A stretch of 64,000 nucleotides of DNA. It comes from Pisaster brevispinus. Lineage: Eukaryota > Echinodermata > Asteroidea > Forcipulatida > Asteriidae. The DNA is taken from the NCBI GenBank assembly GCA_023634235.1, contig JAMKCF010000149.1, positions 1 through 64,000 of the forward strand, written 5' to 3'. The notes under the pieces are model-generated. The model had not been told where the DNA came from. It worked only from the letters and a program-made list of their open reading frames with translations, and searched no databases. Made by a program: the position numbers and the translations under genes. This document shows, piece by piece, positions 10,302 to 23,699 of the stretch. Within the stretch, counting starts at the first letter, position 1. Every line of letters begins with the position of its first letter.

Positions 10302-13300
10302 GCCCCGCCTAGAAAATCGTCAGAGACACGGATCCACGACGAGGTGAGAGCCCTGAATGGTGGCTTTCCAGTGGTGGAAAACTTGTGCAAATCCGATCTT
10401 GTTATGGGTGTGATTTGACCCTCATTGTAATTTATTTCGTTTCTTCTTTTTGTGTGTGCAGCTCCCCCCTCTGTGTACAAAAATCCCACTGAAGATGCTT
10501 TTGAAGCGCTTTCGGAGTGTCCCCGCCTGCAGGCCATTTCCGGTACAAAGATGGTGCACATCGGCCCAAAAAGGCTAATTTTCGGGTGCAGTGATATTCA
10601 AGGCACACTCAGGTACAAATTTCGTCTCTCTGGCATTTCTTGTTCATGAGTTATTCTCGAACTGAGCTCGGGTGTTGTTTTAAATCATTCTTCGGATGGA
10701 CATGTCTTGCCTTTGTTGTTGCTCGGCCCCGGCGCGTGGGCTAATTTGCCGGTGGTTGTAGCCCTATTCCGGGGCCGCTCGCCCCGCCTAGAAAATCGTC
10801 AGAGACACGGATCTACGACGAGGTGAGAGCCCTGAATGGTGGCTTTCCAGTGGTGGAAAACTTGTGCAAATCCGATGTTGTTATGGGTGTGATTTGACCC
10901 TCATTGTAATTTATTTCGTTTCTTCTTTTTGTGTGTGCAGCTCCCCCCTCTGTGTACAAAAATCCCACTGAAGATGCTTTTGAAGCGCTTTCGGAGTGTC
11001 CCCGCCTGCAGGCCATTTCCGGTACAAAGATGGTGCACATCGGCCCAAAAAGGCTAATTTTCGGGTGCAGTGATATTCAAGGCACACTCAGGTACAAATT
11101 TCGTCTCTCTGGCATTTCTAGTTCATGAGTTATTCTCGAACTGAGCTCGGGTGTTGTTTCAAATCATTCTTCGGATGGACATGTCTTGCCTTTGTTGTTG
11201 CTCGGCCCCGGCGCGTGGGCTAATTTGCCGGTGGTTGTAGCCCTATTCCGGGGCCGCTCGCCCCGCCTAGAAAATCGTCAGAGACACGGATCTACGACGA
11301 GGTGAGAGCCCTGAATGGTGGCTTTCCAGTGGTGGAAAACTTGTGCAAATCCGATCTTGTTATGGGTGTGATTTGACCCTCATTGTAATTTATTTCGTTT
11401 CTTCTTTTTGTGTGTGCAGCTTCCCCCTCTGTGTACAAAAATCCCACTGAAGATGCTTTTGAAGCGCTTTCGGAGTGTCCGCGCCTGCAGGCCATTTCCG
11501 GTACAAAGATGGTGCACATCGGCCCAAAAAGGCTAATTTTCGGGTGCAGTGATATTCAAGGCACACTCAGGTACAAATTTCGTCTCTCTGGCATTTCTTG
11601 TTCATGAGTTATTCTCGAACTGAGCTCGGGTGTTGTTTCAAATCATTCTTCGGATGGACATGTCTTGCCTTTGTTGTTGCTCGGCCCCGGCGCGTGGGCT
11701 AATTTGCCGGTGGTTGTAGCCCTATTCCGGGGCCGCTCGCCCCGCCTAGAAAATCGTCAGAGACACGGATCCACGACGAGGTGAGAGCCCTGAATGGTGG
11801 CTTTCCAGTGGTGGAAAACTTGTGCAAATCCGATCTTGTTATGGGTGTGATTTGACCCTCATTGTAATTTATTTCGTTTCTTCTTTTTGTGTGTGCAGCT
11901 CCCCCCTCTGTGTACAAAAATCCCACTGAAGATGCTTTTGAAGCGCTTTCGGAGTGTCCCCGCCTGCAGGCCATTTCCGGTACAAAGATGGTGCACATCG
12001 GCCCAAAAAGGCTAATTTTCGGGTGCAGTGATATTCAAGGCACACTCAGGTACAAATTTCGTCTCTCTGGCATTTCTTGTTCATGAGTTATTCTCGAACT
12101 GAGCTCGGGTGTTGTTTCAAATCATTCTTCGGATGGACATGTCTTGCCTTTGTTGTTGCTCTGCCCCGGCGCGTGGGCTAATTTGCCGGTGGTTGTAGCC
12201 CTATTCCGGGGCCGCTCGCCCCGCCTAGAAAATCGTCAGAGACACGGATCCACGACGAGGTGAGAGCCCTGAATGGTGGCTTTCCAGTGGTGGAAAACTT
12301 GTGCAAATCCGATCTTGTTATGGGTGTGATTTGACCCTCATTGTAATTTATTTCGTTTCTTCTTTTTGTGTGTGCAGCTCCCCCCTCTGTGTACAAAAAT
12401 CCCACTGAAGATGCTTTTGAAGCGCTTTCGGAGTGTCCCCGCCTGCAGGCCATTTCCGGTACAAAGATGGTGCACATCGGCCCAAAAAGGCTAATTTTCG
12501 TGTGCAGTGATATTCAAGGCACACTCAGGTACAAATTTCGTCTCTCTGGCGTTTCTAGTTCATGAGTTATTCTCGAACTGAGCTCGGGTGTTGTTTCAAA
12601 TCATTCTTCGGATGGACATGTCTTGCCTTTGTTGTTGCTCGGCCCCGGCGCGTGGGCTAATTTGCCGGTGGTTGTAGCCCTATTCCGGGGCCGCTCGCCC
12701 CGCCTAGAAAATCGTCAGAGACACGGATCCACGACGAGGTGAGAGCCCTGAATGGTGGCTTTCCAGTGGTGGAAAACTTGTGCAAATCCGATCTTGTTAT
12801 GGGTGTGATTTGACCCTCATTGAATTTATTTCGTTTCTTCTTTTTGTGTGTGCAGCTCCCCCCTCTGTGTACAAAAATCCCACTGAAGATGCTTTTGAAG
12901 CGCTTTCGGAGTGTCTCCGCCTGCAGGCCATTTCCGGTACAAAGATGGTGCACATCGGCCCAAAAAGGCTAATTTTCGTGTGCAGTGATATTCAAGGCAC
13001 ACTCAGGTACAAATTTCGTCTCTCTGGCGTTTCTAGTTCATGAGTTATTCTCGAACTGAGCTCGGGTGTTGTTTCAAATCATTCTTCGGATGGACATGTC
13101 TTGCCTTTGTTGTTGCTCGGCCCCGGCGCGTGGGCTAATTTGCCGGTGGTTGTAGCCCTATTCCGGGGCCGCTCGCCCCGCCTAGAAAATCGTCAGAGAC
13201 ACGGATCCACGACGAGGTGAGAGCCCTGAATGGTGGCTTTCCAGTGGTGGAAAACTTGTGCAAATCCGATCTTGTTATGGGTGTGATTTGACCCTCATTG

Positions 13301-15508
13301 TAATTTATTTCGTTTCTTCTTTTTGTGTGTGCAGCTCCCCCCTCTGTGTACAAAAATCCCACTGAAGATGCTTTTGAAGCGCTTTCGGAGTGTCCCCGCC
13401 TGCAGGCAATTTCCGGTACAAAGATGGTGCACATCGGCCCAAAAAGGCTAATTTTCGGGTGCAGTGATATTCAAGGCACACTCAGGTACAAATTTCGTCT
13501 CTCTGGCATTTCTTGTTCATGAGTTATTCTCGAACTGAGCTCGGGTGTTGTTTCAAATCATTCTTCGGATGGACATGTCTTGCCTTTGTTGTTGCTCGGC
13601 CCCGGCGCGTGGGCTAATTTGCCGGTGGTTGTAGCCCTATTCCGGGGCCGCTCGCCCCGCCTAGAAAATCGTCAGAGACACGGATCCACGACGAGGTGAG
13701 AGCCCTGAATGGTGGCTTTCCAGTGGTGGAAAACTTGTGCAAATCCGATCTTGTTATGGGTGTGATTTGACCCTCATTGTAATTTATTTCGTTTCTTCTT
13801 TTTGTGTGTGCAGCTCCCCCCTCTGTGTACAAAAATCCCACTGAAGATGCTTTTGAAGCGCTTTCGGAGTGTCCCCGCCTGCAGGCCATTTCCGGTACAA
13901 AGATGGTGCACATCGGCCCAAAAAGGCTAATTTTCGTGTGCAGTGATATTCAAGGCACACTCAGGTACAAATTTCGTCTCTCTGGCATTTCTTGTTCATG
14001 AGTTATTCTCGAACTGAGCTCGGGTGTTGTTTCAAATTATTCTTCGGATGGACATGTCTTGCCTTTGTTGTTGCTCGGCCCGGCGCGTGGGCTAATTTGC
14101 CGGTGGTTGTAGCCCTATTCCGGGGCCGCTCGCCCCGCCTAGAAAATCGTCAGAGACACGGATCTACGACGAGGTGAGAGCCCTGAATGGTGCCTTTCCA
14201 GTGGTGGAAAACTTGTGCAAATCCGATCTTGTTATGGGTGTGATTTGACCCTCATTGTAATTTATTTCGTTTCTTCTTTTTGTGTGTGCAGCTCCCCCCT
14301 CTGTGTACAAAAATCCCACTGAAGATGCTTTTGAAGCGCTTTCGGAGTGTCCCCGCCTGCAGGCCATTTCCGGTACAAAGATGGTGCACATCGGCCCAAA
14401 AAGGCTAATTTTCGTGTGCAGTGATATTCAAGGCACACTCAGGTACAAATTTCGTCTCTCTGGCATTTCTAGTTCATGAGTTATTCTCGAACTGAGCTCG
14501 GGTGTTGTTTCAAATCATTCTTCGGATGGACATGTCTTGCCTTTGTTGTTGCTCGGCCCCGGCGCGTGGGCTAATTTGCCGGTGGTTGTAGCCCTATTCC
14601 GGGGCCGCTCGCCCCGCCTAGAAAATCGTCAGAGACACGGATCCACGACGAGGTGAGAGCCCTAAATGGTGGCTTTCCAGTGGTGGAAAACTTGTGCAAA
14701 TCCGATCTTGTTATGGGTGTGATTTGACCCTCATTGTAATTTATTTCGTTTCTTCTTTTTGTGTGTGCAGCTCCCCCCTCTGTGTACAAAAATCCCACTG
14801 AAGATGCTTTTGAAGCGCTTTCGAAGTGTCCCCGCCTGCAGGCCATTTCCGGTACAAAGATGGTGCACATCGGCCCAAAAAGGCTAATTTTCGTGTGCAG
14901 TGATATTCAAGGCACACTCAGGTACAAATTTCGTCTCTCTGGCGTTTCTAGTTCATGAGTTATTCTCGAACTGAGCTCGGGTGTTGTTTCAAATCATTCT
15001 TCGGATGGACATGTCTTGCCTTTGTTGTTGCTCGGCCCCGGCGCGTGGGCTAATTTGCCGGTGGTTGTAGCCCTATTCCGGGGCCGCTCGCCCCGCCTAG
15101 AAAATCGTCAGAGACACGGATCCACGACGAGGTGAGAGCCCTGAATGGTGGCTTTCCAGTGGTGGAAAACTTGTGCAAATCCGATCTTGTTATGGGTGTG
15201 ATTTGACCCTCATTGTAATTTATTTCGTTTCTTCTTTTTGTGTGTGCAGCTCCCCCCTCTGTGTACAAAAATCCCTATGAAGATGCTTTTGAAGCGCTTT
15301 CGGAGTGTCCCCGCCTGCAGGCCATTTCCGGTACAAAGATGGTGCACATCGGCCCAAAAAGGCTAATTTTCGGGTGCAGTGATATTCAAGGCACACTCAG
15401 GTACAAATTTCGTCTCTCTGGCATTTCTTGTTCATGAGTTATTCTCGAACTGAGCTCGGGTGTTGTTTCAAATCATTCTTCGGATGGACATGTCTTGCCT
15501 TTGTTGTT

Positions 15509-18500
15509 GCTCGGCCCCGGCGCGTGGGCTAATTTGCCGGTGGTTGTAGCCCTATTCCGGGGCCGCTCGCCCCGCCTAGAAAATCGTCAGAGACACGGAT
15601 CCACGACGAGGTGAGAGCCCTGAATGGTGGCTTTCCAGTGGTGGAAAACTTGTGCAAATCCGATCTTGTTATGGGTGTGATTTGACCCTCATTGTAATTT
15701 ATTTCGTTTCTTCTTTTTGTGTGTGCAGCTCCCCCCTCTGTGTACAAAAATCCCACTGAAGATGCTTTTGAAGCGCTTTCGGAGTGTCCCCGCCTGCAGG
15801 CCATTTCCGGTACAAAGATGGTGCACATCGGCCCAAAAAGGCTAATTTTCGTGTGCAGTGATATTCAAGGCACACTCAGGTACAAATTTCGTCCCTCTGG
15901 CGTTTCTAGTTCATGAGTTATTCTCGAACTGAGCTCGGGTGTTGTTTCAAATCATTCTTCGGATGGACATGTCTTGCCTTTGTTGTTGCTCGGCCCCGGC
16001 GCGTGGGCTAATTTGCCGGTGGTTGTAGCCCTATTCCGGGGCCGCTCGCCCCGCCTAGAAAATCGTCAGAGACACGGATCCACAACGAGGTGAGAGCCCT
16101 GAATGGTGGCTTTCCAGTGGTGGAAAACTTGTGCAAATCCGATCTTGTTATGGGTGTGATTTGACCCTCATTGTAATTTATTTCGTTTCTTCTTTTTGTG
16201 TGTGCAGCTCCCCCCTCTGTGTACAAAAATCCCACTGAAGATGCTTTTGAAGCGCTTTCGGAGTGTCCCCGCCTGCAGGCCATTTCCGGTACAAAGATGG
16301 TGCACATCGGCCCAAAAAGGCTAATTTTCGTGTGCAGTGATATTCAAGGCACACTCAGGTACAAATTTCGTCTCTCTGGCGTTTCTAGTTCATGAGTTAT
16401 TCTCGAACTGAGCTCGGGTGTTGTTTCAAATCATTCTTCGGATGGACATGTCTTGCCTTTGTTGTTGCTCGGCCCCGGCGCGTGGGCTAATTTGCCGGTG
16501 GTTGTAGCCCTATTCCGGGGCCGCTCGCCCCGCCTAGAAAATCGTCAGAGACACGGATCCACGACGAGGTGAGAGCCCTGAATGGTGGCTTTCCAGTGGT
16601 GGAAAACTTGTGCAAATCCGATCTTGTTATGGGTGTGATTTGACCCTCATTGTAATTTATTTCGTTTCTTCTTTTTGTGTGCAGCTCCCCCATCTGTGTA
16701 CAAAAATCCCACTGAAGATGCTTTTGAAGCGCTTTCGGAGTGTCCCCGCCTGCAGGCCATTTCCGGTACAAAGATGGTGCACATCGGCCCAAAAAGGCTA
16801 ATTTTCGTGTGCAGTGATATTCAAGGCACACTCAGGTACAAATTTCGTCTCTCTGGCGTTTCTAGTTCATGAGTTATTCTCGAACTGAGCTCGGGTGTTG
16901 TTTCAAATCATTCTTCGGATGGACATGTCTTGCCTTTGTTGTTGCTCGGCCCCGGCGCGTGGGCTAATTTGCCGGTGGTTGTAGCCCTATTCCGGGGCCG
17001 CTCGCCCCGCCTAGAAAATCGTCAGAGACACGGATCCACGACGAGGTGAGAGCCCTGAATGGTGGCTTTCCAGTGGTGGAAAACTTGTGCAAATCCGATC
17101 TTGTTATGGGTGTGATTTGACCCTCATTGTAATTTATTTCGTTTCTTCTTTTTGTGTGTGCAGCTCCCCCCTCTGTGTACAAAAATCCCACTGAAGATGC
17201 TTTTGAAGCGCTTTCGGAGTGTCCCCGCCTGCAGGCCATTTCCGGTACAAAGATGGTGCACATCGGCCCAAAAAGGCTAATTTTCGTGTGCAGTGATATT
17301 CAAGGCACACTCAGGTACAAATTTCGTCTCTCTGGCGTTTCTAGTTCATGAGTTATTCTCGAACTGAGCTCGGGTGTTGTTTCAAATCATTCTTCGGATG
17401 GACATGTCTTGCCTTTGTTGTTGCTCGGCCCCGGCGCGTGGGCTAATTTGCCGGTGGTTGTAGCCCTATTCCGGGGCCGCTCGCCCCGCCTAGAAAATCG
17501 TCAGAGACACGGATCCACGACGAGGTGAGAGCCCTGAATGGTGGCTTTCCAGTGGTGGAAAACTTGTGCAAATCCGATCTTGTTATGGGTGTGATTTGAC
17601 CCTCATTGTAATTTATTTCGTTTCTTCTTTTTGTGTGCAGCTCCCCCATCTGTGTACAAAAATCCCACTGAAGATGCTTTTGAAGCGCTTTCGGAGTGTC
17701 CCCGCCTGCAGGCCATTTCCGGTACAAAGATGGTGCACATCGGCCCAAAAAGGCTAATTTTCGTGTGCAGTGATATTCAAGGCACACTCAGGTACAAATT
17801 TCGTCTCTCTGGCGTTTCTAGTTCATGAGTTATTCTCGAACTGAGCTCGGGTGTTGTTTCAAATCATTTTTCGGATGGACATGTCTTGCCTTTGTTGTTG
17901 CTCGGCCCCGGCGCGTGGGCTAATTTGCCGGTGGTTGTAGCCCTGTTCCGGGGCCGCTCGCCCCGCCTAGAAAATCGTCAGAGACACGGATCCACGACGA
18001 GGTGAGAGCCCTGAATGGTGGCTTTCCAGTGGTGGAAAACTTGTGCAAATCCGATCTTGTTATGGGTGTGATTTGACCCTCATTGTAATTTATTTCGTTT
18101 CTTCTTTTTGTGTGTGCAGCTCCCCCCTCTGTGTACAAAAATCCCACTGAAGATGCTTTTGAAGCGCTTTCGGAGTGTCCCCGCCTGCAGGCCATTTCCG
18201 GTACAAAGATGGTGCACATCGGCCCAAAAAGGCTAATTTTCGTGTGCAGTGATATTCAAGGCACACTCAGGTACAAATTTCGTCTCTCTGGCGTTTCTAG
18301 TTCATGAGTTATTCTCGAACTGAGCTCGGGTGTTGTTTCAAATCATTCTTCGGATGGACATGTCTTGCCTTTGTTGTTGCTCGGCCCCGGCGCGTGGGCT
18401 AATTTGCCGGTGGTTGTAGCCCTATTCCGGGGCCGCTCGCCCCGCCTAGAAAATCGTCAGAGACACGGATCCACGACGAGGTGAGAGCCCTGAATGGTGG

Positions 18501-18582
18501 CTTTCCAGTGGTGGAAAACTTGTGCAAATCCGATCTTGTTATGGGTGTGATTTGACCCTCATTGTAATTTATTTCGTTTCTT
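15509..18582 (+). repeat. Run of six consecutive GTG/GTT/TAG haplotype units
   Basis: Units with acceptor sites near 15726, 16205, 16680, 17161, 17636 and 18117 all carry the same three-site haplotype. This is the longest such run in the window. It contains the 2-unit repeat described at 16.2-17.6 kb, so local duplication explains part of the run. Confidence 0.65.
16199..17640 (+). repeat. 2-unit duplication carrying a 2-bp-short acceptor tract (956 bp period)
   Basis: Two units have TTTTTGTGTGCAG (one GT fewer) and CCCCCATCTG instead of CCCCCCTCTG, at about 16675 and 17631, separated by one 479-bp unit. The paired rare changes show that the pair was copied as a block. The CATCTG change appears without the GT loss near 23390, so the substitution is older or was transferred. 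Confidence 0.8.
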
Positions 18583-21500
18583 CTTTTTGTGTGTGCAGCT
18601 CCCCCCTCTGTGTACAAAAATCCCACTGAAGATGCTTTTGAAGCGCTTTCGGAGTGTCCCCGCCTGCAGGCCATTTCCGGTACAAAGATGGTGCACATCG
18701 GCCCAAAAAGGCTAATTTTCGGGTGCAGTGATATTCAAGGCACACTCAGGTACAAACTTCGTCTCTCTGGCATTTCTTGTTCATGAGTTATTCTCGAACT
18801 GAGCTCGGGTGTTGTTTCAAATCATTCTTCGGATGGACATGTCTTGCCTTTGTTGTTGCTCGGCCCCTGCGCGTGGGCTAATTTGCCGGTGGTTGTAGCC
18901 CTATTCCGGGGCCGCTCGCCCCGCCTAGAAAATCGTCAGAGACACGGATCCACGACGAGGTGAGAGCCCTGAATGGTGGCTTTCCAGTGGTGGAAAACTT
19001 GTGCAAATCCGATCTTGTTATGGGTGTGATTTGACCCTCATTGTAATTTATTTCGTTTCTTCTTTTTGTGTGTGCAGCTCCCCCCTCTGTGTACAAAAAT
19101 CCCACTGAAGATGCTTTTGAAGCGCTTTCGGAGTGTCCCCGCCTGCAGGCCATTTCCGGTACAAAGATGGTGCACATCGGCCCAAAAAGGCTAATTTTCG
19201 TGTGCAGTGATATTCAAGGCACACTCAGGTACAAATTTCGTCTCTCTGGCGTTTCTAGTTCATGAGTTATTCTCGAACTGAGCTCGGGTGTTGTTTTAAA
19301 TCATTCTTCGGATGGACATGTCTTGCCTTTGTTGTTGCTCGGCCCCGGCGCGTGGGCTAATTTGCCGGTGGTTGTAGCCCTATTCCGGGGCCGCTCGCCC
19401 CGCCTAGAAAATCGTCAGAGACACGGATCCACGACGAGGTGAGAGCCCTGAATGGTGGCTTTCCAGTGGTGGAAAACTTGTGCAAATCCGATCTTGTTAT
19501 GGGTGTGATTTGACCCTCATTGTAATTTATTTCGTTTCTTCTTTTTGTGTGTGCAGCTCCCCCCTCTGTGTACAAAAATCCCACTGAAGATGCTTTTGAA
19601 GCGCTTTCGGAGTGTCCCCGCCTGCAGGCCATTTCCGGTACAAAGATGGTGCACATCGGCCCAAAAAGGCTAATTTTCGGGTGCAGTGATATTCAAGGCA
19701 CACTCAGGTACAAATTTCGTCTCTCTGGCATTTCTTGTTCATGAGTTATTCTCGAACTGAGCTCGGGTGTTGTTTCAAATCATTCTTCGGATGGACATGT
19801 CTTGCCTTTGTTGTTGCTCGGCCCCGGCGCGTGGGCTAATTTGCCGGTGGTTGTAGCCCTATTCCGGGGCCGCTCGCCTCGCCTAGAAAATCGTCAGAGA
19901 CACGGATCCACGACGAGGTGAGAGCCCTGAATGGTGGCTTTCCAGTGGTGGAAAACTTGTGCAAATCCGATCTTGTTATGGGTGTGATTTGACCCTCATT
20001 GTAATTTATTTCGTTTCTTCTTTTTGTGTGTGCAGCTCCCCCCTCTGTGTACAAAAATCCCACTGAAGATGCTTTTGAAGCGCTTTCGGAGTGTCCCCGC
20101 CTGCAGGCCATTTCCGGTACAAAGATGGTGCACATCGGCCCAAAAAGGCTAATTTTCGGGTGCAGTGATATTCAAGGCACACTCAGGTACAAATTTCGTC
20201 TCTCTGGCATTTCTTGTTCATGAGTTATTCTCGAACTGAGCTCGGGTGTTGTTTCAAATCATTCTTCGGATGGACATGTCTTGCCTTTGTTGTTGCTCGG
20301 CCCCGGCGCGTGGGCTAATTTGCCGGTGGTTGTAGCCCTATTCCGGGGCCGCTCGCCTCGCCTAGAAAATCGTCAGAGACACGGATCCACGACGAGGTGA
20401 GAGCCCTGAATGGTGGCTTTCCAGTGGTGGAAAACTTGTGCAAATCCGATCTTGTTATGGGTGTGATTTGACCCTCATTGTAATTTATTTCGTTTCTTCT
20501 TTTTGTGTGTGCAGCTCCCCCCTCTGTGTACAAAAATCCCACTGAAGATGCTTTTGAAGCGCTTTCGGAGTGTCCCCGCCTGCAGGCCATTTCCGGTACA
20601 AAGATGGTGCACATCGGCCCAAAAAGGCTAATTTTCGTGTGCAGTGATATTCAAGGCACACTCAGGTACAAATTTCGTCTCTCTGGCGTTTCTAGTTCAT
20701 GAGTTATTCTCGAACTGAGCTCGGGTGTTGTTTCAAATCATTCTTCGGATGGACATGTCTTGCCTTTGTTGTTGCTCGGCCCCGGCGCGTGGGCTAATTT
20801 GCCGGTGGTTGTAGCCCTATTCCGGGGCCGCTCGCCCCGCCTAGAAAATCGTCAGAGACACGGATCCACGACGAGGTGAGAGCCCTGAATGGTGGCTTTC
20901 CAGTGGTGGAAAACTTGTGCAAATCCGATCTTGTTATGGGTGTGATTTGACCCTCATTGTAATTTGTTTCGTTTCTTCTTTTTGTGTGTGCAGCTCCCCC
21001 CTCTGTGTACAAAAATCCCACTGAAGATGCTTTTGAAGCGCTTTCGGAGTGTCCCCGCCTGCAGGCCATTTCCGGTACAAAGATGGTGCACATCGGCCCA
21101 AAAAGGCTAATTTTCGGGTGCAGTGATATTCAAGGCACACTCAGGTACAAATTTCGTCTCTCTGGCATTTCTTGTTCATGAGTTATTCTCGAACTGAGCT
21201 CGGGTGTTGTTTCAAATCATTCTTCGGATGGACATGTCTTGCCTTTGTTGTTGCTCGGCCCCGGCGCGTGGGCTAATTTGCCGGTGGTTGTAGCCCTATT
21301 CCGGGGCCGCTCGCCCCGCCTAGAAAATCGTCAGAGACACGGATCCACGACGAGGTGAGAGCCCTGAATGGTGGCTTTCCAGTGGTGGAAAACTTGTGCA
21401 AATCCGATGTTGTTATGGGTGTGATTTGACCCTCATTGTAATTTATTTCGTTTCTTCTTTTTGTGTGTGCAGCTCCCCCCTCTGTGTACAAAAATCCCAC

Positions 21501-23699
21501 TGAAGATGCTTTTGAAGCGCTTTCGGAGTGTCCCCGCCTGCAGGCCATTTCCGGTACAAAGATGGTGCACATCGGCCCAAAAAGGCTAATTTTCGTGTGC
21601 AGTGATATTCAAGGCACACTCAGGTACAAATTTCGTCTCTCTGGCGTTTCTAGTTCATGAGTTATTCTCGAACTGAGCTCGGGTGTTGTTTCAAATCATT
21701 CTTCGGATGGACATGTCTTGCCTTTGTTGTTGCTCGGCCCCGGCGCGTGGGCTAATTTGCCGGTGGTTGTAGCCCTATTCCGGGGCCGCTCGCCCCGCCT
21801 AGAAAATCGTCAGAGACACGGATCTACAACGAGGTGAGAGCCCTGAATGGTGGCTTTCCAGTGGTGGAAAACTTGTGCAAATCCGATGTTGTTATGGGTG
21901 TGATTTGACCCTCATTGTAATTTATTTCGTTTCTTCTTTTTGTGTGTGCAGCTCCCCCCTCTGTGTACAAAAATCCCACTGAAGATGCTTTTGAAGCGCT
22001 TTCGGAGTGTCCCCGCCTGCAGGCCATTTCCGGTACAAAGATGGTGCACATCGGCCCAAAAAGGCTAATTTTCGGGTGCAGTGATATTCAAGGCACACTC
22101 AGGTACAAATTTCGTCTCTCTGGCATTTCTTGTTCATGAGTTATTCTCGAACTGAGCTCGGGTGTTGTTTCAAATCATTCTTCGGATGGACATGTCTTGC
22201 CTTTGTTGTTGCTCGGCCCCGGCGCGTGGGCTAATTTGCCGGTGGTTGTAGCCCTATTCCGGGGCCGCTCGCCCCGCCTAGAAAATCGTCAGAGACACGG
22301 ATCCACGACGAGGTGAGAGCCCTGAATGGTGGCTTTCCAGTGGTGGAAAACTTGTGCAAATCCGATCTTGTTATGGGTGTGATTTGACCCTCATTGTAAT
22401 TTATTTCGTTTCTTCTTTTTGTGTGTGCAGCTCCCCCCTCTGTGTACAAAAATCCCACTGAAGATGCTTTTGAAGCGCTTTCGGAGTGTCCCCGCCTGCA
22501 GGCCATTTCCGGTACAAAGATGGTGCACATCGGCCCAAAAAGGCTAATTTTCGGGTGCAGTGATATTCAAGGCACACTCAGGTACAAATTTCGTCTCTCT
22601 GGCATTTCTTGTTCATGAGTTATTCTCGAACTGAGCTCGGGTGTTGTTTCAAATCATTCTTCGGATGGACATGTCTTGCCTTTGTTGTTGCTCGGCCCCG
22701 GCGCGTGGGCTAATTTGCCGGTGGTTGTAGCCCTATTCCGGGGCCGCTCGCCCCGCCTAGAAAATCGTCAGAGACACGGATCCACGACGAGGTGAGAGCC
22801 CTGAATGGTGGCTTTCCAGTGGTGGAAAACTTGTGCAAATCCGATCTTGTTATGGGTGTGATTTGACCCTCATTGTAATTTATTTCGTTTCTTCTTTTTG
22901 TGTGTGCAGCTCCCCCCTCTGTGTACAAAAATCCCACTGAAGATGCTTTTGAAGCGCTTTCGGAGTGTCCCCGCCTGCAGGCCATTTCCGGTACAAAGAT
23001 GGTGCACATCGGCCCAAAAAGGCTAATTTTCGTGTGCAGTGATATTCAAGGCACACTCAGGTACAAATTTCGTCTCTCTGGCGTTTCTAGTTCATGAGTT
23101 ATTCTCGAACTGAGCTCGGGTGTTGTTTCAAATCATTCTTCGGATGGACATGTCTTGCCTTTGTTGTTGCTCGGCCCCGGCGCGTGGGCTAATTTGCCGG
23201 TGGTTGTAGCCCTATTCCGGGGCCGCTCGCCCCGCCTAGAAAATCGTCAGAGACACGGATCCACGACGAGGTGAGAGCCCTGAATGGTGGCTTTCCAGTG
23301 GTGGAAAACTTGTGCAAATCCGATCTTGTTATGGGTGTGATTTGACCCTCATTGTAATTTATTTCGTTTCTTCTTTTTGTGTGTGCAGCTCCCCCATCTG
23401 TGTACAAAAATCCCACTGAAGATGCTTTTGAAGCGCTTTCGGAGTGTCCCCGCCTGCAGGCCATTTCCGGTACAAAGATGGTGCACATCGGCCCAAAAAG
23501 GCTAATTTTCGTGTGCAGTGATATTCAAGGCACACTCAGGTACAAATTTCGTCTCTCTGGCGTTTCTAGTTCATGAGTTATTCTCGAACTGAGCTCGGGT
23601 GTTGTTTCAAATCATTCTTCGGATGGACATGTCTTGCCTTTGTTGTTGCTCGGCCCCGGCGCGTGGGCTAATTTGCCGGTGGTTGTAGCCCTATTCCGG

